DNA of 64,000 bases from positions 3,976,881 through 4,040,880 of the forward strand of contig CM032797.1 in the NCBI GenBank assembly GCA_019155185.1, in the 5' to 3' direction. Shown here in pieces: positions 47,622 to 60,217 of the stretch. The notes beneath the pieces are model-generated. The model saw nothing but the letters and a program-made list of their open reading frames with translations, did not search any database and was not told the origin of the DNA. The position numbers and the translations under genes are program-made. Numbering within the stretch: position 1 is the stretch's first letter; each line of letters begins with the position of its first letter. This stretch comes from Beaufortia kweichowensis (lineage: Eukaryota > Chordata > Actinopteri > Cypriniformes > Gastromyzontidae).

Positions 47622-49080
47622 TGTAAGGCACCGCCCACTGGTCCAACGACGGCAGCCAATGGCACGGCAGAAGGGTCTTTGCGCGTTACTGCCTTTCCTT
47701 TGCATAAGTAACAGGGTTACATCAAATGTTTTACATATATATATAATTAATACCTCTTTGTTTTATCTGACTCCAATTAATAAAACGATTCTTAAGGTTA
47801 TCCTGTGATTATTAACCTTTGGGTAATGTTTTTTATCATTCTATTCAACTCCACGATTATTGTTATACTTGTACATTAGGTTCTCATTGTCACACAGAGT
47901 CCTCGCACCCTTCAGTGTCGCGGGCCCACGATCACAAGCTCGACCATTATAATCAGAGGTTATGGCTAAAGCAATTTAACAATGTAGCTCCTGCTTACTA
48001 TTATTAAAAGGTACCCATGTAGCCCCATACAATCGCCCTATATAACAACTTAGTCCAAAGCTTAAATATTAATCAGAGGTTATGGCCAGCTCAGTAAGAG
48101 ATTTAATCTGACCTCATATAGTTATTAATCTATACATAATAACTACATAACAACTTAATTAAAGTACAGACAATGACCAGAGGTTATGACTACCACTCAA
48201 GATAGCCCCATATAGGATCTCCGATTGTAAGACAACTTAATTACTCAACCCTGGTCGTAGACTTGCGTAACACTGGATACATCATAATCTACTAAAGTCA
48301 ATAATTCAGAGTTTTAGAATTAATATAAACATAACAATTTATTAAACAGGTAAACACAAGTAATTGTCTAAATTCAATTCAATACAATACAATATCAATA
48401 ACAAACATTCAATAATGTCAGGATGAGAAAACTGTCTACCTGATAAAGAAGAATTACACACGGCTATTGTGTGGGAGATCTGTTTGCAGATTCCCTGATT
48501 TTCATGCCACTTTCCCCTAAATACCTAAAGATCCACCAAATGGTGTCTGTTTGTTTATTATTACCATTTGGGCACCTCACTCTGGGGTTGTAAGTTTGTG
48601 GTGAGAACTCCTCTTTGATTTCTGTGGGAAAATACATTTCATTTACATACAGGAGGTAATTTGTGTGAGAGACTTTTGTGGTGTTTACCTCCAGTTTTCT
48701 ATATCTTAATTGTGGGTTTTCCTGGCTTTAAAGGAATGAGACCTTCTTACCAATCGCACTGAGACCTTTACAATGATATTAAATATGAATGGTTATGCTC
48801 CTGTTTATCTTATTTAAAAGAGATGATGTTAGGTGTGTTTCTGAGTGTCTTTAGGACAACCTGTAATGAGGGGGGAGAGAGAGGGACAAGGAGTAAAGAG
48901 ACAGATATGAGTAACCGCTGGTGTGGTGTGATTCCTCTATCTCCACACAGCGGGGTGACTGTTTTGGAAGTGGATGTAAAGTCTTTGAGAAAGTTTTCAG
49001 GTGTTGGTTCACGTAAGAATTTAGTGTTCTCTCTGCATGTGGTCCTCTTTGGGCTCAGTCATTTCGGCACCAGTCTTACA
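47622..49080. mobile_element. Solo LTR-like insertion in intron 10, unit 2 only
   Basis: 1459 bp with ends TGTAAGGCACC and CAGTCTTACA and the 5-bp duplication GTGCC at 47617-47621 and 49081-49085. The unit 1 equivalent reads ACGCC once (about 28978). TG...CA ends and a 5-bp duplication favour a large solo LTR. TAATCAGAGGTTATGGC recurs inside. No protein family recognised. Confidence 0.65.
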
Positions 49081-50758
49081 GTGCCCTATAGGCTGCACTG
49101 TGGGTTAGAGCTGTACAGGGCCCGAGCCTCACAGAATTCGGCCCGAGCCCGACAAGTACATTTTGATTGACAGCTTTTTAAAAGCCTGAACCCATTTACA
49201 GCCCGACATTATTCTTTCGTCAAGAATGAGTCATTTATACATGTTTTAACATAATTTATTCATGACTAACGTAGACTACAGGCCACTTGGAAGTTGGAAC
49301 AAAGAAATAAAGTAAGTCCTCTGTAACATCGTAACATCTCAGTACTCTAAATAAGCTATAAATTTAGCAAGTTCTGTTTAAAACGTAATCGCCGGAGGCA
49401 AGCCGTTTCACCTCCTCAGCATCCATTTTCGCATCTTTCTCGCGCTAATCGAAACACATCACATGACCACTCATTTACCACGCAAGCCGGAGCGCAAGCC
49501 CGAGTCAGCGTCGGGTCCTGCCGGGTTCGGGCAAAGATCTTCAGCTCTACTGTAGGTGCAGTGCCCTATTGTATCTGCTCAGTTTATTCTTCTTCTTCTC
49601 CGAAATAAATTGCAGTTTTGAGAGACTAAACTTGCTCGAAAGGTCATGGAACTTTGCACACACCTCAAGTGTGGCGAAAATGTCCTTGTAGTATACGTTT
49701 CAGCATTAGGCATGGACAAACTCTATAGCACCACCTACAAAAGTTCAATGAAGCGACCCTCGCATTGTGTTTTACGTACATGCATGAAATTCGCTGGGCT
49801 CATGTATCATCCCAAAACATACCAAAAAGTCCCAAGGGGGTACCAAGCCCTAAACCCAACAGGAAGTCAGTTATTTAGAATTTTCTCTGCAATTTTTGTC
49901 TTTATCAGGTGTTGTACTTTAAGAAACTCCTCCTAAAGTTTTCATCAGATCAACATCATATTTTGTGATTCTCACCTTAAGGCCTTTGCTATGCTAAATT
50001 GGGAAGGACTTGACTTTTCTGTGATTCACGTGTCCGTGGCGGCCTGCCAAATGTTCAATGTTTTGCCATGAAACAGGTAGTTGTTGTTATTTAGGCATAC
50101 AATGTCCAAACGGCCCCAAACTTCACGTTTGATAATAGTCCTGTCCTGAACACATCGACATGCCAGTATTCATTTATAGTTATAGCGCCACCTGCTGTTG
50201 AAGGGTGTGTCCAGGGCAACCTGACAAATGTGATGTTTCGCTATGTAAGAGGAAGTTGTTGTAACTCAGGCAAACAATGTGCAAACTGCCCTTAACTTCA
50301 CAGGTTTGATAAGGGTCATGACCTGAAAACATCTACATGACAATATTCAGCTACAGTCACAGCACCACCAACTGGTAACATCACAAAATAGCAAGTTGTT
50401 GTAACTCAGGCATACAATGTCCAACAAAATTACATCTATAAGACAATATTTAGTAAAAGTCATAGCGCCACCTGCTGGCAACAGGAAATGACATGCATTT
50501 AACAGAAATTATGAGAAACACATTAAAATATGCCATCAAGTGACAAATGTGCTAGAAACATCCAATCTGCCCCAAACTTCACATGTTTGATAAAAGTCCT
50601 GGCTTTGAATACATCCAATACAGCCAAAATTCAGTTATAGTCATAGTGCTAAATGACTTTTACATATTCCCTGCGTATTTACTGGCTCAACGTGCACTGG
50701 TTTCATCAATGCACTGGGTGTCAGTGCCATGGGTGCGAGGGCCCTTGTTCATGTGTTC
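49081..50758. repeat. Interspersed repeat with AGCGCCACC motifs (intron 10, unit 2)
   Basis: Orthologue of 28980-30661. Confidence 0.6.
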
Positions 50759-51029
50759 ATGTTTATAGAATTTTAAAACACAAGTGAAACTAAACCTACA
50801 TACATCATCTTAGTGCTTTCTGTGCTTGTTAAAGGATTTTAGATTGAACACCATATATTTTAACTGTAAATAGATAAATAATTGTTCAGGATCAATTGAA
50901 TTTATATGATCAATATTTATCAGTTTTCATTTCTCTTTCTTTTTATATACTGGTCCTGTTAGTCAAACTCACAAATATAATTCATGTCTTTATCTGTTGT
51001 AAGTGTGAGGAGTTTTTCTCTCTCTGTAG

Positions 51030-51203
51030 GTTGTCTGGCTGCAGTATTGGAGATGAAGGTTTTGTTGCTCTGACTTCAGCTCTGATATTAAACCCGTCAC
51101 ACCTGAAACAACTGGATCTGAGATATAATAAACCAGGAGATTCAGGAGTGAAGCTGCTCTCTGATCTACTGAAGGATCCAAACTGTAAACTAGAGACACT
51201 AGA
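51030..51203 (+). CDS. NLR unit 2 LRR exon 11 (gene likely broken)
   Basis: 174 nt, open; LSGCSIGDEGF. Followed by a terminal exon with TAG at 51358-51360. Confidence 0.75.
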
Positions 51204-51360
51204 GTGAGTTATTCATTTACTGGTTAAATTATAATTTTGTTTTTAAAATCACTGTCATTAATAATTACAAGTGACGGTTATTTATTTCTTTACACTTCTG
51301 CTGTTGATTTATTGCTGTATTTTTTACTGATCTTTGTCTTTAATGTTTTACAGTATTTAG

Positions 51361-52928
51361 CTTGAACTGTAACAAACACTACAAATGACAAACTAAACAA
51401 ATGTCTTCAGTCATAAACTACATGAACTGTTTTACTGGACAAACAGCAGCGGTGACACAACAGAGCTCAACATGACGGATGTCTGTTAAACACACAAACA
51501 TGTTTCAAAAGATATTGATAACTGTATTGATAACGGAGCAGAAAAGTGGTGTAGTGAACAACAGACAAGACGACATTTCAGGCCTCAGCTTTTTGGCAGG
51601 ATCCCTTTCTGCCATAACACAAAGAAAGATTTGCTACACTTAATGTACACATATTTAATATGTCTTGATGTCTGGATAAATCAATCAATGAAAGAGTTTT
51701 GCTGGAGTTTTTATGGATATCACAAGAAAATTAAATAATACATAGTGTCCTCTTCAGTGCATATTGCATAAAACAATTTTTGTTTTTCCACTTAATCTAT
51801 GTTTGTATGTGTTACAAACCTTTGATTAAATTTGTCTAGGGTAAACAAGGGTGCAACATTAAAAACACTGAACGTGTACTGGAAAATAATTAAACACAAT
51901 TAAACCAGCAATGTGTTCGTTTATTATAGTGAAACAATGCCAAATAATCCAAAAATATATTTACATAAGTTTACAAATTATTTACATTCGTTAACCAAAG
52001 CCAAAATAATTTACAAAAGAACAGAGGAAAAGAGAAAAGAACGGGACCGTGCCAAAATCAAAGAAAGAAACAAAAATATAACCAATCTTACTAAACAGAA
52101 AACAAAACTTCTAATCTAACTTAATCATCAAAATCATTTTCAATCAGACAACAGAAACGGCGAAACACTAGTGAGAAAACTCTTAAGAACAACGAACACT
52201 GGTTATCAAAGAACACCATTTTAAAGTTAACAACAACAAAAGTAATGGCACAGGGCAAACCAGCACGCAAGACAAGAATCAAAGGACAAAAGCCATGTGT
52301 AGCGTGTAAGAGCAGTCACGACTCCTGCACAGGTGCCTTTAATCATCCATCACGACACTCTCATTGGTGAAACCTATTTAGTTATACAGGTTTACTGGCT
52401 CAATACATGATGAATATGTGAATATGAATATGACTTTAATCATTAAAAACATTTGCTTTAATGTTTTGTTCACTTATTGTCTATTTTCCTCTCTGTTCTT
52501 ATTCATGTAAGTATTAGCTTACTGATATAAATGAAACATTTAATCTCTGTTTTGATTCTATTACTGCATTTAACCATATCTAAAAACTAAAAACATTCAG
52601 CTTTTTAGTGAGAATGATTCTTGGTGTTGTGATTTTCATACAGGGCATCAATTAAAAGTACACTTTACACAGGACACTAAAGGTGTTTGGGAGTTTAGAT
52701 CAAGTCTGGATAAATCAATCAATGAAAGAGTTTCGCTGTTGTTATAATAATCATCAGAGAAGGAGTTTATGGATATCAGAAGAACATTAAAGAGTAGATA
52801 GTGTCCTCTTTAGTTTAATTGAAAGTATTGCATATATAAAACAATGTCATAGAATTTTATGTAAATAAACATTTACCATATATTATTATGATACCGTAAT
52901 TTAGTTCCACCTTAACATTTTGAAGGTA
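51361..52928. other. NLR 3' flank and spacer, unit 3
   Basis: Same as 225-3439 without hAT-1 or hAT-2. The empty hAT-1 site is 52256-52263, and the single CCTTGAAG hAT-2 target is at about 52929-52936. Confidence 0.6.
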
Positions 52929-52935
52929 CCTTGAA

Positions 52936-53322
52936 GTGAAGGTTGCTCTCCTGGGCTTAATCTTGTTGCAGACATTTGTTATTGCCTTCGTGGACAGCAG
53001 GCTGAGAACGTGGTTGCTCTGTTCCAGTCTCTGCGGGGAGCTGGTGATCTGTTATGCTTCATATAGCACAGGGGCCAGAAACTTAGAACAATACATTTCT
53101 GATAAGGACATTTTCCAGGGCTGTGATTGGCTGATGATGTCAGAGGGGATTTTCTCACCCTTTCTTCTCTGTGTTTTACTAATTTGCATAGCATTAAACA
53201 TAGTTTTTTGTGGTTTTACCTTCACAGTTATTGCTGCATTCAAAACTAATAACAGAAAACTTGCATGTGCTGCAATCAATTGTATGAACTCATATCAACA
53301 CCATTCATTACATTTCATTTAA
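52936..53322 (+). other. Unidentified frame open in all units (copy 3)
   Basis: As 4730-5116. Open for 128 codons; differs by Ile to Leu and Leu to Phe. Here no hAT-2 lies upstream, so the GTG start follows TACCTTGAA. Confidence 0.2.
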
Positions 53323-53632
53323 CATAAATGTTTTTTCAACTAATTGCTTGTTCCTTCTCATTTTTCCACTTGCATTAATACTAAATTGTTGATCTCTTTA
53401 GGTGGTGTTATGATCTACTGTATTCTAACATTATTTGTAAATGCAAAATCACTTTTAGCCTGAGGATGGCGATATCTACACATACATGACAACACTTGAA
53501 ACAGATTATTTTAAGCCTTGACTGTAAGAATCTCATCAGTTATTGAACATTATCATGAAATCAACAACATGACAAGCAGCAATCAAAGCGTCTCCTACAG
53601 CTGATCGTTTACGTGATGAGAATTGATCCAAT

Positions 53633-54067
53633 ATGACTTATAGGTTATTTATTTTATTCATTTTTATCTTCAATTTTTATGGTAAGCTATCAGAAATCTT
53701 TCAGAAAACCTTTTATTGCTATTTTTCTATGAATCTCAGTGATTATGTGACTGTTCTCTTCTGCATTACAGGATCTTTTACTAAAGACATTGTGAATCAA
53801 TCAAGAGATGAAAGATCTGTCATTGATGGAGAGCAGGTTACTCTCAACTGTGAATATGAAACACTTCAAACTGCTCCATATCTTTACTGGTACATTCAGC
53901 GCTCAAACAAACACCCTGAATATATACTGATGAGATACAAATTTGGATCAAGCAACAGCTCTGATTTTAAAGACAGATTTGATGCCAGATTGGACACAAA
54001 ATCAGTTCCTCTGATAATTCAGGATCTTCATGTGTGTGATGTCTGTGTATTATTGTGATCTGAAGAA
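53633..54067 (+). pseudogene. V1 (unit 3): frameshifted V segment
   Basis: Leader 53633-53681, V exon 53772-54067. Like the intact unit 1 copy through VTLNC, YLYWYIQ and QDLHVCD, but a 2-bp deletion at about 54041 shifts frame just before YYC, destroying the second Cys. Confidence 0.85.
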
Positions 54068-54104
54068 CACTGTGACTAAACCACATTCAACACACACAAA
54101 AACA
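54068..54104 (+). other. V1 recombination signal (unit 3), 21-nt spacer
   Basis: CACTGTG 54068-54074, spacer 54075-54095, ACAAAAACA 54096-54104. Same short spacer as unit 1. Confidence 0.75.
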
Positions 54105-54941
54105 TGATACACTGTAATCAAACAATAAAATTCATCTTCATCATGTAACACTACTGCAATGTTAGCTGATATCTCTCTACACTACAATTTATTAAAAAAG
54201 AAAGGAGATTATCGACTGAAAGTCATTTGGATATAATACCAATTGCAGAAGAGAATAAATAAAGTTTAAAAGCGATTGTAAATAAACCTCAGTGTATGTT
54301 TCTCTAAAACAAACTGTACAGTAAAATGCTTTTCTTTTCTTCCATCATTTAAGTTCATTCATTTACAAATGAGGACGAGAGAATTTTAGCTTTTGCCTTT
54401 AAAGCTAATAATAAGTACAGTTTTAAATAAGAACAGAAGTGTTTTAAAGAGTCTTTAAATATCTTTTTAATAACTATAAACAACGATACACAATGAAAGT
54501 GAAGGATTTTTAAGGTTCGGTCAAGTGTATAAACAGAAGGCATTGCTCATTTACTGATCACAGACAGTGAAAGGAAACACACACCTGTGGGAGTAAATTA
54601 GGGTAAGAAGGTGCAGTTTCTGTCCTAAAGGCCAGTGTCAAACACTTTATTTTGATACGTTCCTACAGGTATTCAGTGGGGTGATCAGATGAGGGTGTGA
54701 TTGGGGCTTTCAATAGTTAATTAATGACAGATGTGCTGATGTATAGGACAAAAGCTTTAATTATGAGCTTTGTACTCAGTCAGAAGAGGTCTGATTTTCC
54801 TGATGTTGTAAAGCACATAACTGCATGACTGCAGGAAGTTTCTTGTGGTTTTATGTGTGAAGCGCAGAGACTGACAGTAACAGAAATCAACAGCTCCCAT
54901 CACAGAGAACATCAACATACAACTGATCTGACTTCAGAAAC
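54105..54941. other. V1-V2 interval, unit 3
   Basis: Homologous to 5900-6748. No gene seen. Confidence 0.5.
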
Positions 54942-55206
54942 GTGAACACACACCTGCTTCTTATTTCACTGATCATTACAGGTAAATCATATGACACCAG
55001 TAGAAGTGGTGTTAGACTTTACTGGTACAGACAGTTTCCAAACAGAGAACCTCAGTATTTAATATGGAAAGACGTTCAATCATGGAGTGATACTGGAAAT
55101 CCCTCTGATTCTCAGATTCAGTCGAAAACATCATATACATCTACTGAACTCATTATTAGCACTGTGACTCTGTCAGATTCAGCTCTATATTATTGTGCTT
55201 TAAGAG
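54942..55206 (+). pseudogene. V2 (unit 3): V segment lacking FR1 and start codon
   Basis: Same lesion as 6749-7013: GTG at the start position, leader text joined almost directly to FR2 LYWYRQFPNREPQYL, ending DSALYYCALRA. Confidence 0.8.
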
Positions 55207-55245
55207 CCCAGTGACACAAAGTATATGTGAAGCTTTACAAAAACT
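55207..55245 (+). other. V2 recombination signal (unit 3)
   Basis: CCCAGTG 55207-55213, 23-nt spacer, ACAAAAACT 55237-55245. Confidence 0.75.
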
Positions 55246-55704
55246 AAAACACACAATTATTGCTTTGAAGAGCAGCAATCAAACTACAGAAATAAACAAT
55301 CAAACACCTGCTGAATATTAAATGCAGGTTCAGCAAGTAAAAAGCTAAAGATGCATCTACAGTAACAGTTTTAATCATAACCACGATGTGTAAGATACTG
55401 ACCGTAGTAAAGGTCATAGATTGTAATGGTGAAGACTAAAACAGGATCATCAAATGACAGCAAAAACAAAAACATACACACTTTATAATGAATATTAATT
55501 ATTATATACTTACAGGCACTTACAGGTGATCTTTGTGATGTTTTTCCTTCTTGCTATAAATTAGGATTAAATACGTGTATTGATCCCGCGAGGTCACCTG
55601 GTGGAGACAAAAAACAAGACATGCAAATCTGTGGTCAAGGTTTTGTAATGCACAGATTCTAACATTTTTCCCAAAGGTGCCAACCAGTTTCCAATCCGTG
55701 CTCA
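55246..55704. other. V2 downstream spacer, unit 3
   Basis: Homologous to 7053-7511. No gene seen. Confidence 0.5.
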
Positions 55705-56029
55705 CTGTTTTGTAGGGATGGGTACCGAAACCCGGTATTAAACTAGCCCCGGTGCTAAATTATGAAAGACCGAAGTATCGATAAGCTCTGACGCTATCGG
55801 TTCTGCTTTCGGTACTGGAGAAATGAAGAAAATACATATAGTCCTGTTTATTAATGCTAAATAAACGTTATCTTGCGCATTTTAACTGTCCAACCATTTC
55901 TAATTTACGATAATAGCCTATTTAGACATTTACCTGCATTTTTATCCATCATGCGCGAAATGTCCCTGTCTGTCCCTAAGTGCACTGAGTGCGCGCACAC
56001 GCACACAACACGAAAGCTCGCGCTTAAAA

Positions 56030-56221
56030 GTGATGATGGTGGAGAGAAGCAAACGGTCTAAAGTGTGTTTACATTTCACTCGAGTGGATGCAGACAATGA
56101 TCATTACAACACGTGCAACAAGATTTTAGCTTGTAAGGGCGGACACACAAGCAATCCGTCAAAACATCTTTCAGAAGTTCATCATGTGCGACAGAGAATT
56201 GAAAAGTTTTCGACTGCCTAG
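56030..56221 (+). pseudogene. Degenerate BED-finger frame in hAT-3, unit 3
   Basis: Homologue of 7843-8034 with a few substitutions. The first Cys of the finger is likewise absent. Confidence 0.6.
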
Positions 56222-56689
56222 TTAGTTCATCATCCACCTCCTCAGGTAAATGTGCTAGCAGTCTTCCCAAATAACAACGACATAAGCATCCTATAAGGGC
56301 TCTCTAAATTAGTATTTAATCATTTAATAAATACATCACGTTCAGTTAAATTATGAATAACCTACATATTTTTTCTGCAGTAAGCCAAATAAATCATAGA
56401 CATTAATAATGCCTTTACAGTACTGCATTTACAAATAGATTAATAAGAATAAACTATGCTCATTAAGAAATGATAAAGTAGAAATGACCTAATTGTTACG
56501 GGGTGTGCTGACGAGAGGAAAGGCACAGACAAAACAGGGTAAAATAACTAAAGTCTTTACTGAAAAGGCAGTCTTGGATAACAAGCTGGTGCAAACAGGT
56601 TCAGGTAAATGACAAACAGAATAATCACACTGGTTAACTTCTCCACAGGAAAAGGTACAGGATCGCTCATCCACGAGCAGAGAACAGAC

Positions 56690-58004
56690 TAGGGCTGAAA
56701 CGATTCCTCCAGTAACTCGAGTAACTCGATTACAAAAAATGATCGAGGCAAATTCCTCTGCCTCGAAGACTCTTTTAATTAATTTTAAGAGGCTCTTTTA
56801 AAATTTTTAAAGCTCACGTTTTCACAATGATTTTGCGCTTACGACACAATGCGCTTACGTCGCACAAAGCGGAAGGAGACGCAAGGAAGGAGTTGGCGGT
56901 GTTTTGATTTGAGGGCGCGAGCGCCAACTAGTGTAGGCTGCAAAATGGAAGGGTGCGATAACAATGGCGATGCAAACAGAAGAAATAAACAGGAGGAAAC
57001 GACAGAAAATGTCCAAGGTTTGGGATCATTTCAAATTGAAAAATAAAGAGAACGCTGTGGTGTGTGTCCATTGCAAGATCGAGTTAGCATACCACAACAG
57101 CACATCGTCTATGCTGCAGCATCTCAAAAGAAAACATCCACTCTACTCAGAGACCGAAGGACCATCACCCGAGACCAGGTAAAGTCAATGTCATTTAGCG
57201 TTAAATCAGTGTGATTGGCTGCTAATCGAGATTAAATGATGCGTGTCAATTATTTAAGGGATAAACCACGACGGCCAGTGTAATTCTGTGAAAATATACC
57301 GCACGACGGATGCGGAGGGGCACCACCGGATTATTTACATTACATTTACTTTTAGTCATTTATCTGACACTTTTATCCAAAGCGACTTACAAATATTAGG
57401 AGACACATCAACAATAGTACTAAGAAGTGCTTTCCTAAGTTTATAATGTTTTTGCAGTGCTAGATAAATACCTGTAGAGGAAAGAAAAGATTATTTAACA
57501 GTTTATACTTAGCAAAGGAATTAATTTACCGTCCAAAAAAGTTGTGAACTCCATGTGAAACTATGTTTGGACTCTTGTTCCAAGTTCCTGTCCACACATT
57601 TTTGCCTCCTAAATGCCACAAATGACTGAACTGTAGATTTTGAAACTTTTAGTAAAGAAAGTTTTTGGCAGTGTTTTTGTATTATTATTATTATTTATTT
57701 ATTTACTTTATTGTATGCCTTAGTTTGATACTTGATAAAGTCATTTGAAAGTTATTTTTATTTGTTTTTGCATCTTTTGATACAAAATATTGTTGTATAA
57801 TATGCATTTAAAAAATAAAAATGTTGATTTTTTCTAAGAAAGGAAACCAATTAGTAGGTCTTATTAAACCTGTCTTATTTTTTCTTGTATATTTAATATT
57901 GCTCTATAATTAAGCAAAAATGGGTTTTATCCGATTACTCGATTAATCGATGGAATTTTCGGTAGAATACTCGATTACTAATATATTCGATAGCTACAGC
58001 CCTA
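56690..58004 (+). mobile_element. hAT-4 with intact BED-finger exon (unit 3 only)
   Basis: 1315 bp, ends TAGGGCTGAAACG and ACAGCCCTA, 8-bp duplication GAACAGAC at 56682-56689 and 58005-58012; unit 1 has the single target near 8489. It has one BED exon and no catalytic domain. A block near 57340-57400 (TTTTATCCAAAGCGACTTAC) is a widespread fish repeat motif. Confidence 0.9.
56964..57182 (+). pseudogene. BED-finger exon of hAT-4 transposase
   Basis: 72 codons: SKVWDHFKLK, then CVHC and HLKRKH (C-x2-C, H-x4-H), a complete BED finger. The frame runs into a donor (ACCAG/GTAAAG) at about 57179. The catalytic exon is missing. Confidence 0.8.
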
Positions 58005-58691
58005 GAACAGACACGCATAATCCAAGAGCAGAACAATAATGACTAGATAAATCCGTAGTCAGAACAGCCGTAACAACAACGTAACATACAACCACACCGA
58101 CAGCGACTAAACAGAAAGACAGGGATTAAATACACAAACAGTGAGTCCAGTAACGAGTTCAAACAGGTGCCGGTGATGAATGCTGATGATCGGTGATGGA
58201 GAACAGGTGAGGCGGTGCAATGTTTTCTGGGAAGTGAAGTCCATTAGAGTTCCGGGAGAGTGAAGGAGTGAAGAGCGGGCGGATCCGATGCTGAAGGCGT
58301 AACACTAATAATGAATTTGTAGTGATGAAATACATACACTTAAATGTTGTAGTGTACATTGCAAGTAGTTCCAAACATGTATAACTTTTAAGCCCAGTTC
58401 TTTTGCAGTCTACCTGCCCCAACTGTGTTGCTTTAAAGCACTGGACATTCTTTTACAAAAGAAATTGTTTATTTGATTTATTTTGTTTGTATAATATATA
58501 TTTGCTCAAACATTGCTGTTTGTTACGCTATAGATCATTATTTTATTTTACATTTAAAAAATAAAGTGTTTTATTAAAAACACAACAAAAAGGACCGATA
58601 AGAGTACCGTTAAAGTACCGGATCGATAAGTGGTATCGATAAAAGTAGTAATACCGTTAAAACCTTAACGATACCCATCCCTACTGTTTTG

Positions 58692-59514
58692 TAAACCGTA
58701 TCCCCTGACCCTATAACCCTAACCCTGAATAGCTTTGAAATCTATATGTAGTTAAGATTTGATATATATTTTATTTCAATATATACACTAAAGCAATATA
58801 GAATAAGAATCGTTATTCATGTACATGAAAGCTTGTTGTTCTTGCTGAAGCACCCCTAAAACTTGGAGTAAGAAATGTTGTTATTCTAAAATTTTTGTTC
58901 GTCTTTTACAAGGTTAAATAATGTCCAAAACATACACCGTAGTTTGTGGTTTAAAATGTATGTGTTAAGGATGAAAATGAAAACATCCCCCTTAGCAAAT
59001 GGTGTCATCCTCTTCTCTTCTTCTACTTCTCCTCTGTACCTGCACCGCTCAGCACGACCGTCATCCAGCGCGAAACACACGCAGAGAGAGAAGAACCCGT
59101 TATGTAGTGTTGTGAATCAACTAAGTTGCTCCAAAGCTGTCTCACACTTCTTTCCTTTTACCTAGAGTTGTTCGATTCGAAACCATATCGGTGAGAACTG
59201 GAGTCAGTATCCTGAATCACCATGGTACACCTATAAGAAGTGTTTATTTTCGGACTATTTTAGTCCAGCGGGTCGCCGCCGCTGTAGAGTAGCACAGGAC
59301 CTGGTGACTCGTCCATAGTCATAAACGGAGAGAAGTAGCGCCGGTTACAATGTTCTTCCGCAAGACGCCTGCAGTTCTGTTTATTAACTGCTAGAGCGTC
59401 TCAAAAAGAAAAAAAATCTGGATTTTGGAGTTAGTTGAATCAATGTTAAAATGATAAAGTTATTTTCAATAGACATATTTTTTGTTTTTGTGTGAAAAGA
59501 GGGTGGGTGGTGGC
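58692..59514. other. Transposon-derived sequence 5' of V3, unit 3
   Basis: Homologous to 9182-9970. No gene seen. Confidence 0.5.
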
Positions 59515-59522
59515 AGTGGGGC

Positions 59523-60165
59523 CATAGGCGGAGTTTCACTTTTGTGCTTGGGGGGGCACCTACCAGGCCAGCAGACCACGAGCTCAGATTTTTTTTTTTA
59601 TATCATATTTATATATCATACATTCTACATATAAAATACATTTACAATGAACAATGACTTTATACAAAGAATAGCGAATAGAACAGACTCTTTATAGTTG
59701 CTGTTTTGTTTTGCATCGGCAGTGATAGGGTTAACACGGGGAGTTCAGAAGTGCGGCGAAAAAAAGCGAGTGTGTTAGACGGGTGCGCTTGTTACAGTGT
59801 GTTCTTCTTCGTTCCGATTAAAGTTCATAAACAGAGCCTCCCTTGACCTGTCATAGAACTACTTCAGACATCTCGGAAAAAGAGGCGGCTTCTTCTGCAT
59901 TAGGTAAGATGTTGTATCTTACCTAATGCAGAAGAAGCCGCCTCTTTTTCCGAGATGTCCACTATCTTCTCTTCTGATAGATTTGCAGTCAAATCGCTCT
60001 CTATGTGCAGTATGTCATTCTATACACAGAACTAATAAGATAAGACAAATAAAACGAGAAAATATGAATTCTGTAATAAAAAAAAAAATATTCAAAGCAC
60101 AAGGCAGGCATTAATTGGCTTTGGTCTGGGGGGCATTGCCCAGCCCCCCCCAAACTCCGCCTATG
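59523..60165. mobile_element. hAT-5, 643-bp miniature element (unit 3 only)
   Basis: 14-bp perfect terminal inverted repeat CATAGGCGGAGTTT with 8-bp duplication AGTGGGGC at 59515-59522 and 60166-60173. Unit 1 has the single target near 9979. It contains a long perfect palindrome and no transposase. Confidence 0.9.
59867..59959. repeat. Perfect 44-bp palindrome with 5-nt loop
   Basis: Arms 59867-59910 and 59916-59959 are exact reverse complements around loop GTTGT; arm core AGAGGCGGCTTCTTCTGCAT. Inside hAT-5. Confidence 0.95.
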
Positions 60166-60217
60166 AGTGGGGCTCATTGGGTGCTCAGCACCCCTAAAGA
60201 CCCTAGAATCGCCCCTG

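Larger units (their letters stand above)
37483..51360 (+). pseudogene. NLRC3-like gene, unit 2, frameshifted
   Basis: Exons as in unit 1: 37483-37536, 37992-38099, 38263-38320, 38554-38758, 39631-41395, 41725-41898, 42195-42368, 45183-45356, 46907-47080, 47367-47540, 51030-51203, terminal from 51354 with TAG 51358-51360. Splice sites and LRR exons are intact. Exon 1 has one extra A in the AGAAAAGAG run, which gives an early TGA; a second ATG at 37529 in the same exon could bypass it. Exon 5 has at least five indels relative to unit 1, so no full NACHT protein can be read. Several indels are single-base run-length changes, so consensus error is an alternative to true decay. Confidence 0.82.
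56494..58304. mobile_element. Solo LTR-like insert, itself interrupted by hAT-4
   Basis: TGTTACGG ... CGTAACA with CTAAT duplications at 56489-56493 and 58305-58309. Orthologue of 8299-8791, split at 56690 by a hAT. Confidence 0.7.
55713..58683. mobile_element. hAT-3 (unit 3) holding a two-level nested insertion
   Basis: Ends TAGGGATGGGTACC and CCCATCCCTA with exact 8-bp duplication CTGTTTTG (55705-55712, 58684-58691). 2971 bp, of which 1323 bp is the nested BED hAT plus its duplication; the remainder matches unit 1 in length. Confidence 0.9.

Noticed and set aside
48823..49170. 115-codon frame in the LTR-like insert of unit 2
   Set aside because: No recognisable domain, lies within a repeat, and has no second copy for comparison.
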